Part shown: positions 13,157 to 23,260 of the stretch, piece after piece
Numbering within the stretch: position 1 is the stretch's first letter
Layout of the letters: the number at the start of each line of letters is the position of its first letter
The notes under the pieces: model-generated
The model's database searches: none
Told to the model about the DNA's origin: nothing
Seen by the model: only the letters and a program-made list of their open reading frames with translations
NCBI GenBank assembly: GCA_949130495.1
Contig: OX422211.1
Span: forward strand, 633,425,217-633,489,216
Direction of reading: 5' to 3'
Source of the DNA: Sambucus nigra
Lineage: Eukaryota; Streptophyta; Magnoliopsida; Dipsacales; Adoxaceae
Length of the DNA stretch: 64,000 nt
Position numbers and translations under genes: made by a program

Positions 13157-13161
13157 GCAGT
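13157..13161 (+). repeat. Target-site duplication (right) of element B
   Basis: GCAGT, identical to 2410-2414. After it the reading frame of element A resumes. Confidence 0.9.
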
Positions 13162-14848
13162 GCCCTTTACTGTTCATCAATGCTTGAAATTCCCAACTAA
13201 CTTTGGCGTAGGAGTTGTGAAGGGTAACTAAAAAGTAGCTCGGGAATGCTAAAACTCATCTGTCAAGTAAGAAGATCTGGAAGAAATAAAGAGGAAAATC
13301 ACCACTTACCAAGTCGATACCTCTAAACCTGATGAAGAATCGGAGGTCAAAACCTTAGATTCGAGGGAGGAACACAGAGTTGGTAAAGGGCCAGATAATA
13401 GAGGCAACATAAAGCATTGTGTTGGATGGCAAGAAACCAGAGCGCACCACTCAAATTGAAACAACGATAGATCTTATTCTTAAATAGGAACAAGTGAGCT
13501 TCCTTAGACAGAGAAAATATGTGTTCGCCTGGAGTCACGAAGTTATGCCAGGAATTGATCCTAGCTTCCTTTGCCATGAGCTCAACGTTAATAAAGAAGT
13601 CAAGCCGATAAAGTAGAGAAGAAGAGTATTCATCCCCGAAAAGAACCAAGCCATGCAACAGGAGGTTGAAAAGGTTCAAAAAGTCGTCTTCATTAACGAG
13701 GTGAAATGTCCAGATTAGTTGGCCAATGTAGTTATGGCCAAGAAGAAAAATAACAAGTGGAGGATGTGCGTACACTTCACACATCTTAACAAAGCATGCC
13801 CAAAGGATCACTTTCCTTTTCCATGAATAGATCAGCTTGTAGATGCTACCTCAGGGTTATAACCAGATCAAAATAAATCCTGAAGACAGGGAGAGCAATT
13901 CTTTCATTACTCTCTGAGGAACTTACTATTATAATGTTGTGCCTTTTGGGTTAAAAAATGCAGGTGCTACGTATCAAAGGCTAGTGAACAAGGTCTTTGA
14001 GGAGCAAATAGGCAAAAAAAATGGAAGTATACATGGATGATATGCTTACAAAGAGCAAAAAGTGTTTGACCATACTGCCAATCTCAGCCAGACTTTTTAT
14101 CAACATGAAAAGCACCAGATGAGATTAAAACTGACTAAATGCGCCTTTAGAGTACAAGAAGGGATGTTATTAGGATATATAGTAAATCAGTGGGGAATTG
14201 AAGCAAATCCAGACAAGATTAAGTCATTATTTGAGATGCAGTCCCCAATTTACAAGAAGGATGTGCAAAGCTAATCGGGCGAGTAGCAGCTCTGAACAGA
14301 TTTGTGTCCCGAGCTATAGACAGGTGCCTACCATTTTTTAAAGTACTCAAATTTTTTTTTGAATGAAATAAAGAATGTGAGAAAGCTTTTCTGGAGTTAA
14401 AAAGTATTTGGGGTTACCTCCACTACTTTCCCGACTAATTATGGGGGGGAAATTATACCCGTACTTAGCTGTTTCTAAATCATCCGTGAGCTCTGCTTTG
14501 ATCAAATGGGAGAATAGAGTTCAAAAGCCTGTTTAATACACTAATAAATCTTTTCAAGGAGCAGAAATCAGGTACCCTCGCCTAGAAAAATTAGCATTGG
14601 CGTTCATTGAAGCGTCTAGATGCATGAAGCCTTATTTTTAAGCCCATACGATAGTAGTGTACATCGATATGCCACTAAGGCAGGCTTTGCACAAGCCAGA
14701 GAAGTCTGGCAGATTAATGTATTGGGCAGTGGAATTGGGGGAGTATGATATTATCTATGAACCAACATCTTCTCTAAAAGGCCAAGCAGTAGCAGATTTT
14801 ATAGTTAAATTCACTTACCCTAAGGTTTTCGAGCAACAAAACTAGCAG
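13162..14848 (+). pseudogene. Element A reverse transcriptase and first RNase H, degenerate
   Basis: Directly after the target duplication the frame of element A continues (PFTVHQCLKFPTNFGVGVV), a stretch typical of the protease-RT spacer of Tat-type elements. RT is recognisable at about 13700-14280, with FGLKNAGATYQRLV and the catalytic YMDD at 14030-14041. RNase H follows at about 14440-14840, including a segment ending KGQAVADFIVKF. Stops and frameshifts occur throughout. The long minus-strand frame at 13347-13811 is an antisense shadow of this region. Confidence 0.8.
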
Positions 14849-15045
14849 GATGAGCAAGGATCCGGAGAAAATAAAGTGAAAGAAGTTGTTGACAGTCAAG
14901 CTCCCGAGGAACTTTTGCCAGAAGAAGCCGTTACCGACTTACCATGTTCCTCTTCTCGAATACAGGGGATGTCTAACAAGTGTGAGGAAGCAAGGAGAAA
15001 AACATTCCACTATGGGATTTTGACAGACCAGGTGTTTGGCGATGA

Positions 15046-15455
15046 TCTCCCAATATATAACTTATATGTTGATGGGTAATCTTATGCAACAGGCAGTGGA
15101 GCGGGTATAATACTTAACACTCCTGATAATATTGATATTAAATATTCCCTGCGATTTTAATTCCAAGCCTCAAATAACGAAGCATGATACAAATCTCTCA
15201 TTGTGGGCTTAAGTCTAGCTCAATCACATAATGCTGAGCAAGTTACAACACATAGTGATTCCCAGTTGGTAATAAATCAAATATTGAGCTTGTGTGGAGC
15301 TAAAGGCAAATTGACAACCAGGTACCTGTCCAAAATAATTGAGGTAATAGCAAAATTACCAACTGTTCAGAAAAATTCAATCCTAAGAGTGGAAAATGCC
15401 CGAGCAGATGCTCTTGCTCGGCTAGCTTCAGCTACCAGATTTGAGCTCCGATGAA
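15046..15455 (+). pseudogene. Element A second RNase H domain, degenerate
   Basis: Segments such as YNLYVDG, GSGAGIIL, THSDSQLVINQI and ARADALARLASAT are those of the extra RNase H that Tat-type elements carry between the first RNase H and integrase. Three in-frame stops (15077-15079, about 15158 and about 15186) break it. This second domain is the main reason for placing element A in the Tat branch rather than in Athila or the chromoviruses. Confidence 0.75.
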
Positions 15456-15589
15456 CTATTCCTATTAAGATTTTGACCAATAGGAGTATAGATGAAGATT
15501 TGATGATCAATTTTATCACTGTAGATATGGGGTCATCTTAGATGGATCCCATCAGAGCATATATTAAAGAAGGATTCTAGCAGATATAG

Positions 15590-16760
15590 TTAAAGCCAAA
15601 AAGTTGAAGTATAAAGCTTCCAGATATGTGTTAGATAAAGGAGTTTTGTGCAGGAGAGGATTAACAGTTAATTTGCAACTATGCATTCATCCATCAGAGG
15701 TTCTAGACCTAATTCAAGAAGTACATGAAGGATCTTGTGGATCTCACATAGCAGGAAGAACACTTCTAAAGCGAATAAGTGCACAAGGATACTACTGGCC
15801 AACAATGCGAGCGAATTGTACAGCTTTTGCTAAAAAGTGTGACAAGTGCCGAAGGTATTCCAACATTAGCAAGACTCCACAGGATGCTCTCGCCTCTATC
15901 ACTTCACCTTGGCCATTTTCCATGGGGTATAGACTTGGTCGGGCCATTGCCGACCACCAGAGGAAGATTCAAGTACTTGGTTATTGCAGTAAACTACTTT
16001 ACAAAGTGGATTGAGGCAAAGCCACTGATAGACATGCCTTATGAGAAAGTTTACCAATTAATTTGGAAGAACATCATTTGTAGATATGGTTTGCCCTATG
16101 CCTTCATCAGCGACCATGGGACGTAGTTTGACAATGATGAATTTGCTGCTTATTGTGCTTAGTCCAAAATTCAAAAATTACATTCTGCTCTAGGTCACCC
16201 TCAGAGTAATGGGAAAACTGAAGTTACAAATAGAACTCCACTAAATGGGTTGAAGAAAAGGCTTGATGATGCAAAGGAAAACTAGATCAACGAGCTACAT
16301 GCTATTTTATAGGCGTACCGAACAACCCCGAGGGTTGCAACTGGAGAATCCCCACACATGTTAGCATTTGGAACTCAAAGCAGTCATATCTTCTGAGTTG
16401 GGTTTTCCATCCCATGGAGTTTTAAATTTTAACTCTCCTGTAAGTGATCTAATGCGAAGATTAGATATGGATATACTCGAAGAAGTGCGAGAAGATGTTG
16501 CTCTGGGAAATGTAACCTACCAGCAGCGAACAACTTAGTTTTACAATAAGAGGATGAAGATGACCAACTTAAAGGAGGGAGATTACATGCTAAAGAAGGT
16601 TATCCAAAAAAATAATAAACTTGAGACTAATTGGCATGGGCCATATCGTATTTCAGCAGTCATCCTACCTAGAACTTACCGGATTGAGACTTTGGGGGGG
16701 GGGGGGGAATAATTCAAGAATCCATGGCATGTCGAGCATCTTAGAAAATATTACCAGCGA
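15590..16760 (+). pseudogene. Element A integrase, degenerate
   Basis: The HHCC finger is visible at about 15720-15880 (HEGSCGSHIAG ... CDKCRRYSN). A frame change near 15912 leads into the core (WGIDLVGPLP, FTKWIEAKPL, YGLPYAFISDHGT). The C-terminal stretch around 16560-16750 ends in a motif like WHVEHLRKYY, usual for the end of Tat pol. A pure G run at 16694-16707 interrupts the coding sequence. No chromodomain is present, unlike elements B and C. Confidence 0.8.
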
Positions 16761-17469
16761 TGTAATCAATTGTAATCAGTTCAATATCAATTTTTAGTAT
16801 AAATAAAATGATCTTTCCTCCAATTTATGTTTTTTTAAATTTTTTAAGAGTACTAGCGTTATGCACTACCTATATAGTTGATCTTGAATAATGATGAAGC
16901 CTGAAATGTTGATGGGCACAAAAATCTTCTTTAAAAAATAAGCCTGATATTGGTTGGCGTAAGCAATAAGTTGCTCGGTACAAGCAAAACTTGATTGGCA
17001 ACATACCAAATAGGATATTACAACCTCAAGATGGTCAACAAGTATAAGGATAAAATAAGATCTTTATCCTACTGGGCAAAGTGCAGGAAAAACGTTGCGA
17101 AGATTCCTCAAGAGGAATGCAGGCACATATTCCACATACGCCTAGTCACACCACTGGTAACTAATACAGAAAACCTAAACACTTGGGTGTGTTAGTAAAA
17201 CCTTTGGAGACACATGGGTAACTAACTCCAAATTTAGATTTTAATCTAAGTATTCTAGTAGAACCTATGTATTCATTGGTAATTGATACTAAATTTAGAT
17301 TTTAATCTAAGTGTGTCAATAGAACTAATGAAAAAAAATAAAATAATCACATTCAATGATTAACAAGATAAGTTGATCAAGTACACTTCATTTCACTCAA
17401 TTTTCATTACCTAAATATGCTTATAAAAGAAATACAAGACATTATTCTAAAGGGTGTTCCCCTCAGCTT
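16761..17469. other. Spacer between integrase and antisense ORF of element A
   Basis: AT-rich sequence with no recognisable coding. Two copies of AAATTTAGATTTTAATCTAA occur near 17229 and 17289 in a locally repeated stretch. Confidence 0.5.
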
Positions 17470-20400
17470 TGGAAACTGGATCCATGCCAGCTGGAGGATT
17501 ATCTAAAGTGTAAGGAAAATTAATGAAATTGAAGTCTTGAATCATTCTCCTATTACTGCTGCTTAGCCGATCTGGCAGATAAGGAGGTCGAATGATTTTC
17601 AGCTCGTCGTGCAGCCCATAGTCCCCCAGATATTTAGAAATCAGGCACTAGGGATTTGTGTTGACAGGAACCTAGCTAAAATCCGATCTAAAAAGGGGTT
17701 TTTTAATGTCAAGAAACCCAGTATCATACCACTTCCACAATTTATTATGTTGGTCAACCTTCAGCACTGTTAAGTAATTGGTCCAACCCCATTTGTAGCC
17801 ATTATTCTGGTTCTGTTTAAACCTAGCATCAAAATGCCCCAAAACTTTATTATACCCTTTCATCTAGATCTCTTCAGGTTGCTTATGAAATTGGAAGATC
17901 AATCTCTTAACTTGATAATGCAATTTCTTTAGTACTCCATCCTTAACTTGCAGCTGAGAAGACTGAGTGGAAAGTTGCTCGGATTGAGTTTGAAGCCTTT
18001 GGGACATCTCAATAAGGGCTTAGTTTTGGCCTTCAGCTGTAAAGCTTGGTTAGCAAAGGTTTGTTGAGTCCTAACTTCATCTATAGTACCTTGGCCATGT
18101 TTAATTGTTGCTCAGGAAGAAGATGCAGACTTGGTCTTTTTTAGTGCTTCCAATTCTTCACTTAACCTGGCATTTTCAGCCTCCAAGAAAGAATGTCCAT
18201 CGTCGGTAGTAAAAGCAGTAGTAAAAGAAGACTTTAATGTATTTAACTCATCAATTAAATTATTATTCTCCTCCTCCAACAGTTTGGCAATGGCTCTAGC
18301 CTCCTTCACTTCACGATTGAGCAAAGATTCCTATCTTCGAAAGTGAGAAGAAAATTTTTCCAACTTCTGTTCATATTCCCAACCTTCACTCAAGGCCTTG
18401 TACTTCTTCTCATAGTCATCATGCAAAAGAGCCTTAGCCTACTTATGGTCCTCTTGAAGCTCTTCAATTATTTTATAGTAGGCAACATTATTGGATACTT
18501 CTCGATTAAGAAGGCATTTCAGATGAAGGTAGGTTTCCTTGGCTTGCTCAGACACACCTTCTCGGAGAAAATTCAGTAGCTCTTCCTCGATTAGAGATAG
18601 ATGACTTTTTTAAAAAGTTCATTGCATCTCTTGAGTATCTCGGAGTCAGCGGAGGATAAGTATTTCAGTTTATCCATGAACTATTAAGAGTAAGAAAAAT
18701 ATCCAATCAACAACATTGTGCAAAGTATAGAGAAAAGACAAGCAAAAGAGGACGAATATTTCTTTTCATTGATAAATTATCAAGTACAAATACATCAGCA
18801 AAAAGAAAAGAAAAATTATATTACAGAAGAAAAGAAAAATAAAGGCTGCTCAGACAGATTTACACCTTCTTCTTATCTGGAGTAGGCTCAGCAGAAGTAG
18901 AGGCATGAGCAGGCAGAAACAGATGGCTATCAGTTAGGGGAGAAGAGGAATCGATATCTTGGTGTTGTCGGCAGAATCCAACACCATAAGGGATTCACTT
19001 GAACCCCCATCATTATGAATCTCCTTATCCATGTTAGGAGGAGCTCTTGAGTCATGTCTGAAGAAGAGTTCATAATCCTGAGGGGTGCCGACCTCCATTA
19101 GGGCTGCCGTCTAACCATCCTTGAAGCATTTCTTTTTCACAAATTCAATTTGCAAAGAATTAGCCCTAATGGCTTTGTCCCAACCCTTATTGAAGCTAAC
19201 CTCCCTAGCCTTAGCTTATTTGGCCCTCTCTGCAATGACCAGGGCCTTCTTGGCGTCCAAATCCTTCTACAGCTCGATAATCTTAGCCCTCTCTGCAGTG
19301 ACCAAGGCTTTCTCAGCGTCTAAATCCTTCTATAACTTGGTAGCCAGGCCCCGAGCAGCCACTGCATCTTCTTCTACAAGTTGTATTTTATTCTCCCATT
19401 TTTCTGCTCATTGGATAGTGTTTGTTGGGAGTCAAGCACTGACTTCTTAAGCTCATCAAATGATTCTTTAACCTCATGAGAAGAAGAACGCAAGGCATCG
19501 TCCTACTCAACATGTTATTGAGGTCAATAAGAAACTACAAAAAGAAAATAAAGCGAGTTAATATTAGGAATATCAAATAAAGAAATAAAAAAGGCAAAGG
19601 AAATTACTAGAGCTAGACTTTGAGCTGCCCTTTCAGAACTCTTTGATCGGGGGTGATGCAGCTGTAGCCCCCCTATGGTCTGGAAAAGTCCCAGACCTTA
19701 TTAATTGTCTGGACAAACCAGGGCCAAGAGTCACTAGAGAACCAGAGGAAGATAAGTCGACCAACTCTTGTTGGTAAAAAATGGTTGAAGACCCTTCTGC
19801 CAGCCTAGAAGGGAGACCTTTCCTTATTCTTTTAAGTTGGCCTTCCTCAACCTTCTTGGTTAGGGCCTTCTTCCCATCATCCTCTTTATTTTTGGTTCCA
19901 TTAGCAGCTTGTTTGGAGGAGCCAATAACAGTTATGTCACCCAAAATATTGGGAAACTTCCTCTTTACCATGGTTGTGGCTAATGGTGAATCTAAATCTA
20001 AAGAAGAGGGGTAAACAATAGCAGGTTCAGCACTACCAAATGCAATAGTAGAGGATGTGGATATGGGGTCTTGGTCAAGGTCGATTAAAGGAGAGGGTGC
20101 AGCAACAGTGGGGCGAGACTGCAATAAATATGAGGCTGCCCAATTTTCTGGTGAATGCCCCAGATGAACTTCAACCCTTTAAGGTTGATATCACTCTCTT
20201 TGGGACACTTTTTTTTCGATCAACTACAACTAAAAAATTATAGAGCGATAATTAGTATTATCTTTAACAAAAAATATATACAATGCAAAACATTTAATCA
20301 AAGACAACCTATCCCATTGCCAGAAAGTGGGCACCTATGCTCCTAGTACTCAGCATTCCCAGTCGGAGGAGCATATTGCCAATTTTTAACAATTACTCTA

Positions 20401-20812
20401 TGTTTGAAGTAATCTCTATTGTAGTCAGGAAGATTAACTACTAATGCTTTGTTCATAGCCCTAGTTTTCAAATATAAAGTGGTATCACTAGTCACCCACT
20501 TATAGCAAAACATAATTTCTGGGATCCCTAGATGAGTATCATGGAGTTGATTTAATCTATATACCCCATTAACTACTCTCCGGGTATTGGGGATACCCTA
20601 GCTGGAACGATATCAAAATATTAGCGAAATTAAAGATAAAATGGGTTTGGGGGAAAAGTAAATCCACATTCAGTAATAAAAATGGAGGGAAACCAGTGAC
20701 CCTCAGCTAATGAGAAAAGATCAACGAGAAAATTGGGATGTTCTAGTTCTACCCATAAAGGGATATTCCATTCATTTCTATATTCATTAAGAAAAGTAAC
20801 AGGATAAATCAT
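17470..20812 (-). pseudogene. Antisense additional ORF of element A, degenerate
   Basis: Reading the minus strand from an ATG at 20812 gives MIYPVTFLNEYRNEWNIPLW and then a long frame at about 20600-20347 (GVYRLNQLHDTHLGIPEIM ... HRVIVKNWQY). A Ser/Lys-rich segment follows at 20124-19633. Coiled-coil-like segments follow, including two copies of a 21-residue unit (about 19340-19220) and 18324-18112. A final piece is at 17863-17672 (YKWGWTNYLTVL). Tat/Retand-type elements are known to carry an antisense ORF between pol and the 3' LTR, which matches position and orientation. Function is not established. Stops and frame changes show it is not intact. A 70-bp AT-rich stretch near 20600-20660 ending in TTCCAG could be a small intron; that is a guess. 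Confidence 0.6.
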
Positions 20813-20902
20813 GATCGATGAAGAAGAAAAAGATAAGGGAAAAGATTCTTATAGAATTTAGCAATTCAACAAGAACTGGAGAATAGAGAATGATAACACA
20901 AT

Positions 20903-20928
20903 AGAGAGAGAGAGAGAGAGAGAGAGAG
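20903..20928. repeat. (AG)n microsatellite
   Basis: Thirteen uninterrupted AG units. On the minus strand this is a CT tract between the candidate TATA box (20996-21003) and the antisense ATG (20812), so it would lie in the antisense 5' UTR. Confidence 0.9.
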
Positions 20929-20995
20929 CTTGAAGACACAACGACATAAAGAACTTAGAAAATTTGAGGTAAGAGACGATCGTGGCTTTTTATGC

Positions 20996-21003
20996 CTTTA
21001 TAG
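20996..21003 (-). promoter_or_regulatory. Candidate TATA box for the antisense ORF
   Basis: On the minus strand the sequence reads CTATAAAGG about 185 bp upstream of the antisense ATG at 20812. A pyrimidine-rich leader lies between them, a typical plant promoter layout. No transcript evidence is available. Confidence 0.35.
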
Positions 21004-21267
21004 GTTGCCTCGAAAATTGGAAACGTAATGATTAAAAGGAAACATCGATTGAACTGTTGGTGACTAAAGATAGAAAAGTTAGGGCTTTTTGAGAATTTAA
21101 GAAATTAATCTGAATCTATGATGAAATTGTAAGGATTTGATGTTAAAAAGGTGTTAAAAAGCCTTCAATTACTGGTGGTTATAATGTAGAATCATTGGAT
21201 TTAATTTCGATGATGAAAAAGTTAAAAAAATGTAGTTTTTGAAGGACAGGGACGAACTGCGGCATTC

Positions 21268-21425
21268 TCGTTCGAACGAGAATTCCAACGACCTATCCAA
21301 CGAGAATTCAGAGAGTAGGTTCGTTCGAAGCTATTCAAACGACCTCGTTTGAATGAACTTCTAACGAAAATTCAGGCCTTAGTTCGTTCAAAGTTTCATT
21401 TGAACGAGAATTTCCCAGCTTCTAA
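21268..21425. repeat. Palindrome cluster in the 5' LTR of C
   Basis: TTCGAA-centred palindromes and CTAACGA motifs like those of element B, more mutated. Confidence 0.7.
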
Positions 21426-22084
21426 CGAGATTTCAAAAGTTCAATTTTTTTCCTGGACATGTTAAAACCTTACAAGGTTGATTCGAGTGAGAGAGAATGA
21501 CCTATGCTATTCTTGAGTGACTTCATTACATAGTCTAGTGATGATATGATTGTGTAACTACTGAGGGAATATGTCGAAATGAGAGGGCTTTATGGAATAT
21601 ATATGATAGAGAGATTAATCGTACGAATAGAGTAACGTGAGTACTAGAGATACTAATACTACGTATAAATTTGGGGATTTAGGTCCCGTAAATACCTAAT
21701 GAATATTATAGGTTGTGTGTATACCTATTGGTTGAATTATAATGTGTATAACATACCTACACTGCTTGCTATAAGGTGGAGGTTGCGTGTTATGGGTGAT
21801 CATATTTTGACGAGCCTTCGGGGAGATTTTTATTCATACCACTAGAACATAAAACCTAGGTACGGGCTATTAGTGAGAACGATAGTGCTGACGGTTATAT
21901 GGGTGCATAGGTATATGTGTAACCCATGGGCTTGGAACTATGCTCACCTCCAATATGTGTGTTTATTTTTATGGTTCGCGAGAGATTGAACCAATAGTCC
22001 TTCATGAAGTGAGTGACGCACCGAGAAATGATAGTAGAGTATGCATTGCACCAATGGGGCCCTAACCCAAGGGTGGAGAATTGG

Positions 22085-22141
22085 TATATATATATATATA
22101 TATATATATAAAGAGAGAGAGAGAGAGAGGGGGGGGGGGGG
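22085..22141. repeat. Compound microsatellite (TA)n(GA)n(G)n
   Basis: A TA run, then a GA run, then a pure G run of about 13, inside the 5' LTR of C. The matching place in the 3' LTR (about 30882-30897) has only a short TA run, so the expansion came after insertion. Confidence 0.9.
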
Positions 22142-23079
22142 ATAAATATATGTATACATGTTACTTATTCTACTATGCTTGCTTAGTAGATATGGAAATA
22201 ACGATATGTATTAAATTAACTAAAAGAGGAAAATAATGTATATGAGAATAACGATTGTGTATGTGAATAACTATCCTTAAACACATGGAAATACATGATA
22301 CGGGTGATATGGGTAAACGCATGAGATTATTGGTGTGATAATGTCCATCTTCTGGCTAGTTAGGTGGGTAGCATGATTAGGATGGGTTAAATATACGCGT
22401 TAGATGTGCACATTAGATGAGAGGTGAGTATCTCAAGTGAGGGTACGAAAACTTAACATGTATATCATATGTGCTATCGTTTCCATTTAAGCACTTGCTG
22501 ATTTTTAAACTGTTTTCAAATCGGGCTCTAACTCGTTTACTGAAAATCTCTTTTTGTTTGTCAAATTATTTTAGGTTCCCAGCCACAGGGACACCAAGTG
22601 CAGGAGTTCCATTCATTTGGCGCGCTATAGCTGATGTGGAAGCTACAAAACTTGGTAGTCAACGCTTCTATGACTTTCGTTTTTTCATCTTGAGTTATTT
22701 ACTTCGGTTAGGGCATGTCGCCCCTTTTTCTTATTCAGATAGTCATAGATTGTGGATTTATTTATTTACTCCTTTCAGTTGTTGGTTTATTTTGTTGGAT
22801 TATTGTATTCAGTATTTAGGCTGGATATGTTTACTTCAGTCACATTTATTATTAAGTTATTTTAGTCCATATGTGATTAGTTTGAATGGTGTATGTTTAA
22901 TAATTGGGAAATTTGATTTATGTTAATTAAAGATAAAATTTTGACATCAACCTTTTTAAATATTAAGTGGTTAGTGCTAATAATAAGTTTTTGAAATTTA
23001 TGCATATTCTGAACCAACTGGATATTTAAGTTAATAAAGGACTGATCACCCGACATTTAATCAGGCGGGGTGTCATAGG

Positions 23080-23091
23080 TGGTATCAAAGC
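23080..23091 (+). other. Primer-binding site of element C
   Basis: TGGTATCAAAGC, one base different (G to A) from the initiator-Met primer site of element B. It lies two bases after the LTR end. Confidence 0.85.
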
Positions 23092-23260
23092 ATCAGGTTC
23101 TAGAGTCTTAGTATTTCTCCAGCTTATTATGCTTCCAGCGTAGCCTTATTTGATATAAAGCCCTATATTTAGGATTGTTGTATTCAATAATTGCGCATTT
23201 TACATCTTCATCTATTTGAGATATTTACTGTGGACTTATAAAGAGACTCTCTCATTTTAG

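Larger units (their letters stand above)
1..21060 (+). mobile_element. Element A: decayed Tat/Ogre-like Ty3/gypsy retrotransposon, split by element B
   Basis: Domains in order are a gag core (about 860-1400), a protease motif (about 2138-2160), reverse transcriptase (about 13700-14280), RNase H (about 14440-14840), a second RNase H (about 15050-15450), integrase (about 15590-16760) and an antisense extra ORF (20812 to about 17470). Two RNase H domains plus extra ORFs outside gag-pol are established marks of the Tat/Ogre/Retand branch. The two parts of A join in frame once element B (2415-13156) and one GCAGT copy are removed. All domains carry stops or frameshifts. No 3' LTR is visible: recognisable A sequence gives way to the truncated LTR of element C near 21060. 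The 5' LTR, if present, lies mostly left of the window. Confidence 0.8.
21060..23077 (+). repeat. Truncated 5' LTR of element C
   Basis: Homology to the 3' LTR (about 29820-31840) starts near 21060-21080 and runs to the end GGGGTGTCATA. The last CA has become TA. The left junction joins directly to the antisense-ORF end of element A. The exact breakpoint is uncertain by about 20 bp. Confidence 0.8.

Noticed and set aside
13347..13811. 154-residue minus-strand open frame
   Set aside because: It is antisense to the decayed reverse transcriptase of element A and has no family resemblance.
19633..20124. 163-residue minus-strand frame as a host gene
   Set aside because: Its position after integrase and orientation fit the antisense extra ORF of the Tat-like element, so it is listed there rather than as a host gene.
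22471..22926. 151-residue open frame
   Set aside because: It lies wholly inside the 5' LTR of element C and is not kept open in the 3' LTR.
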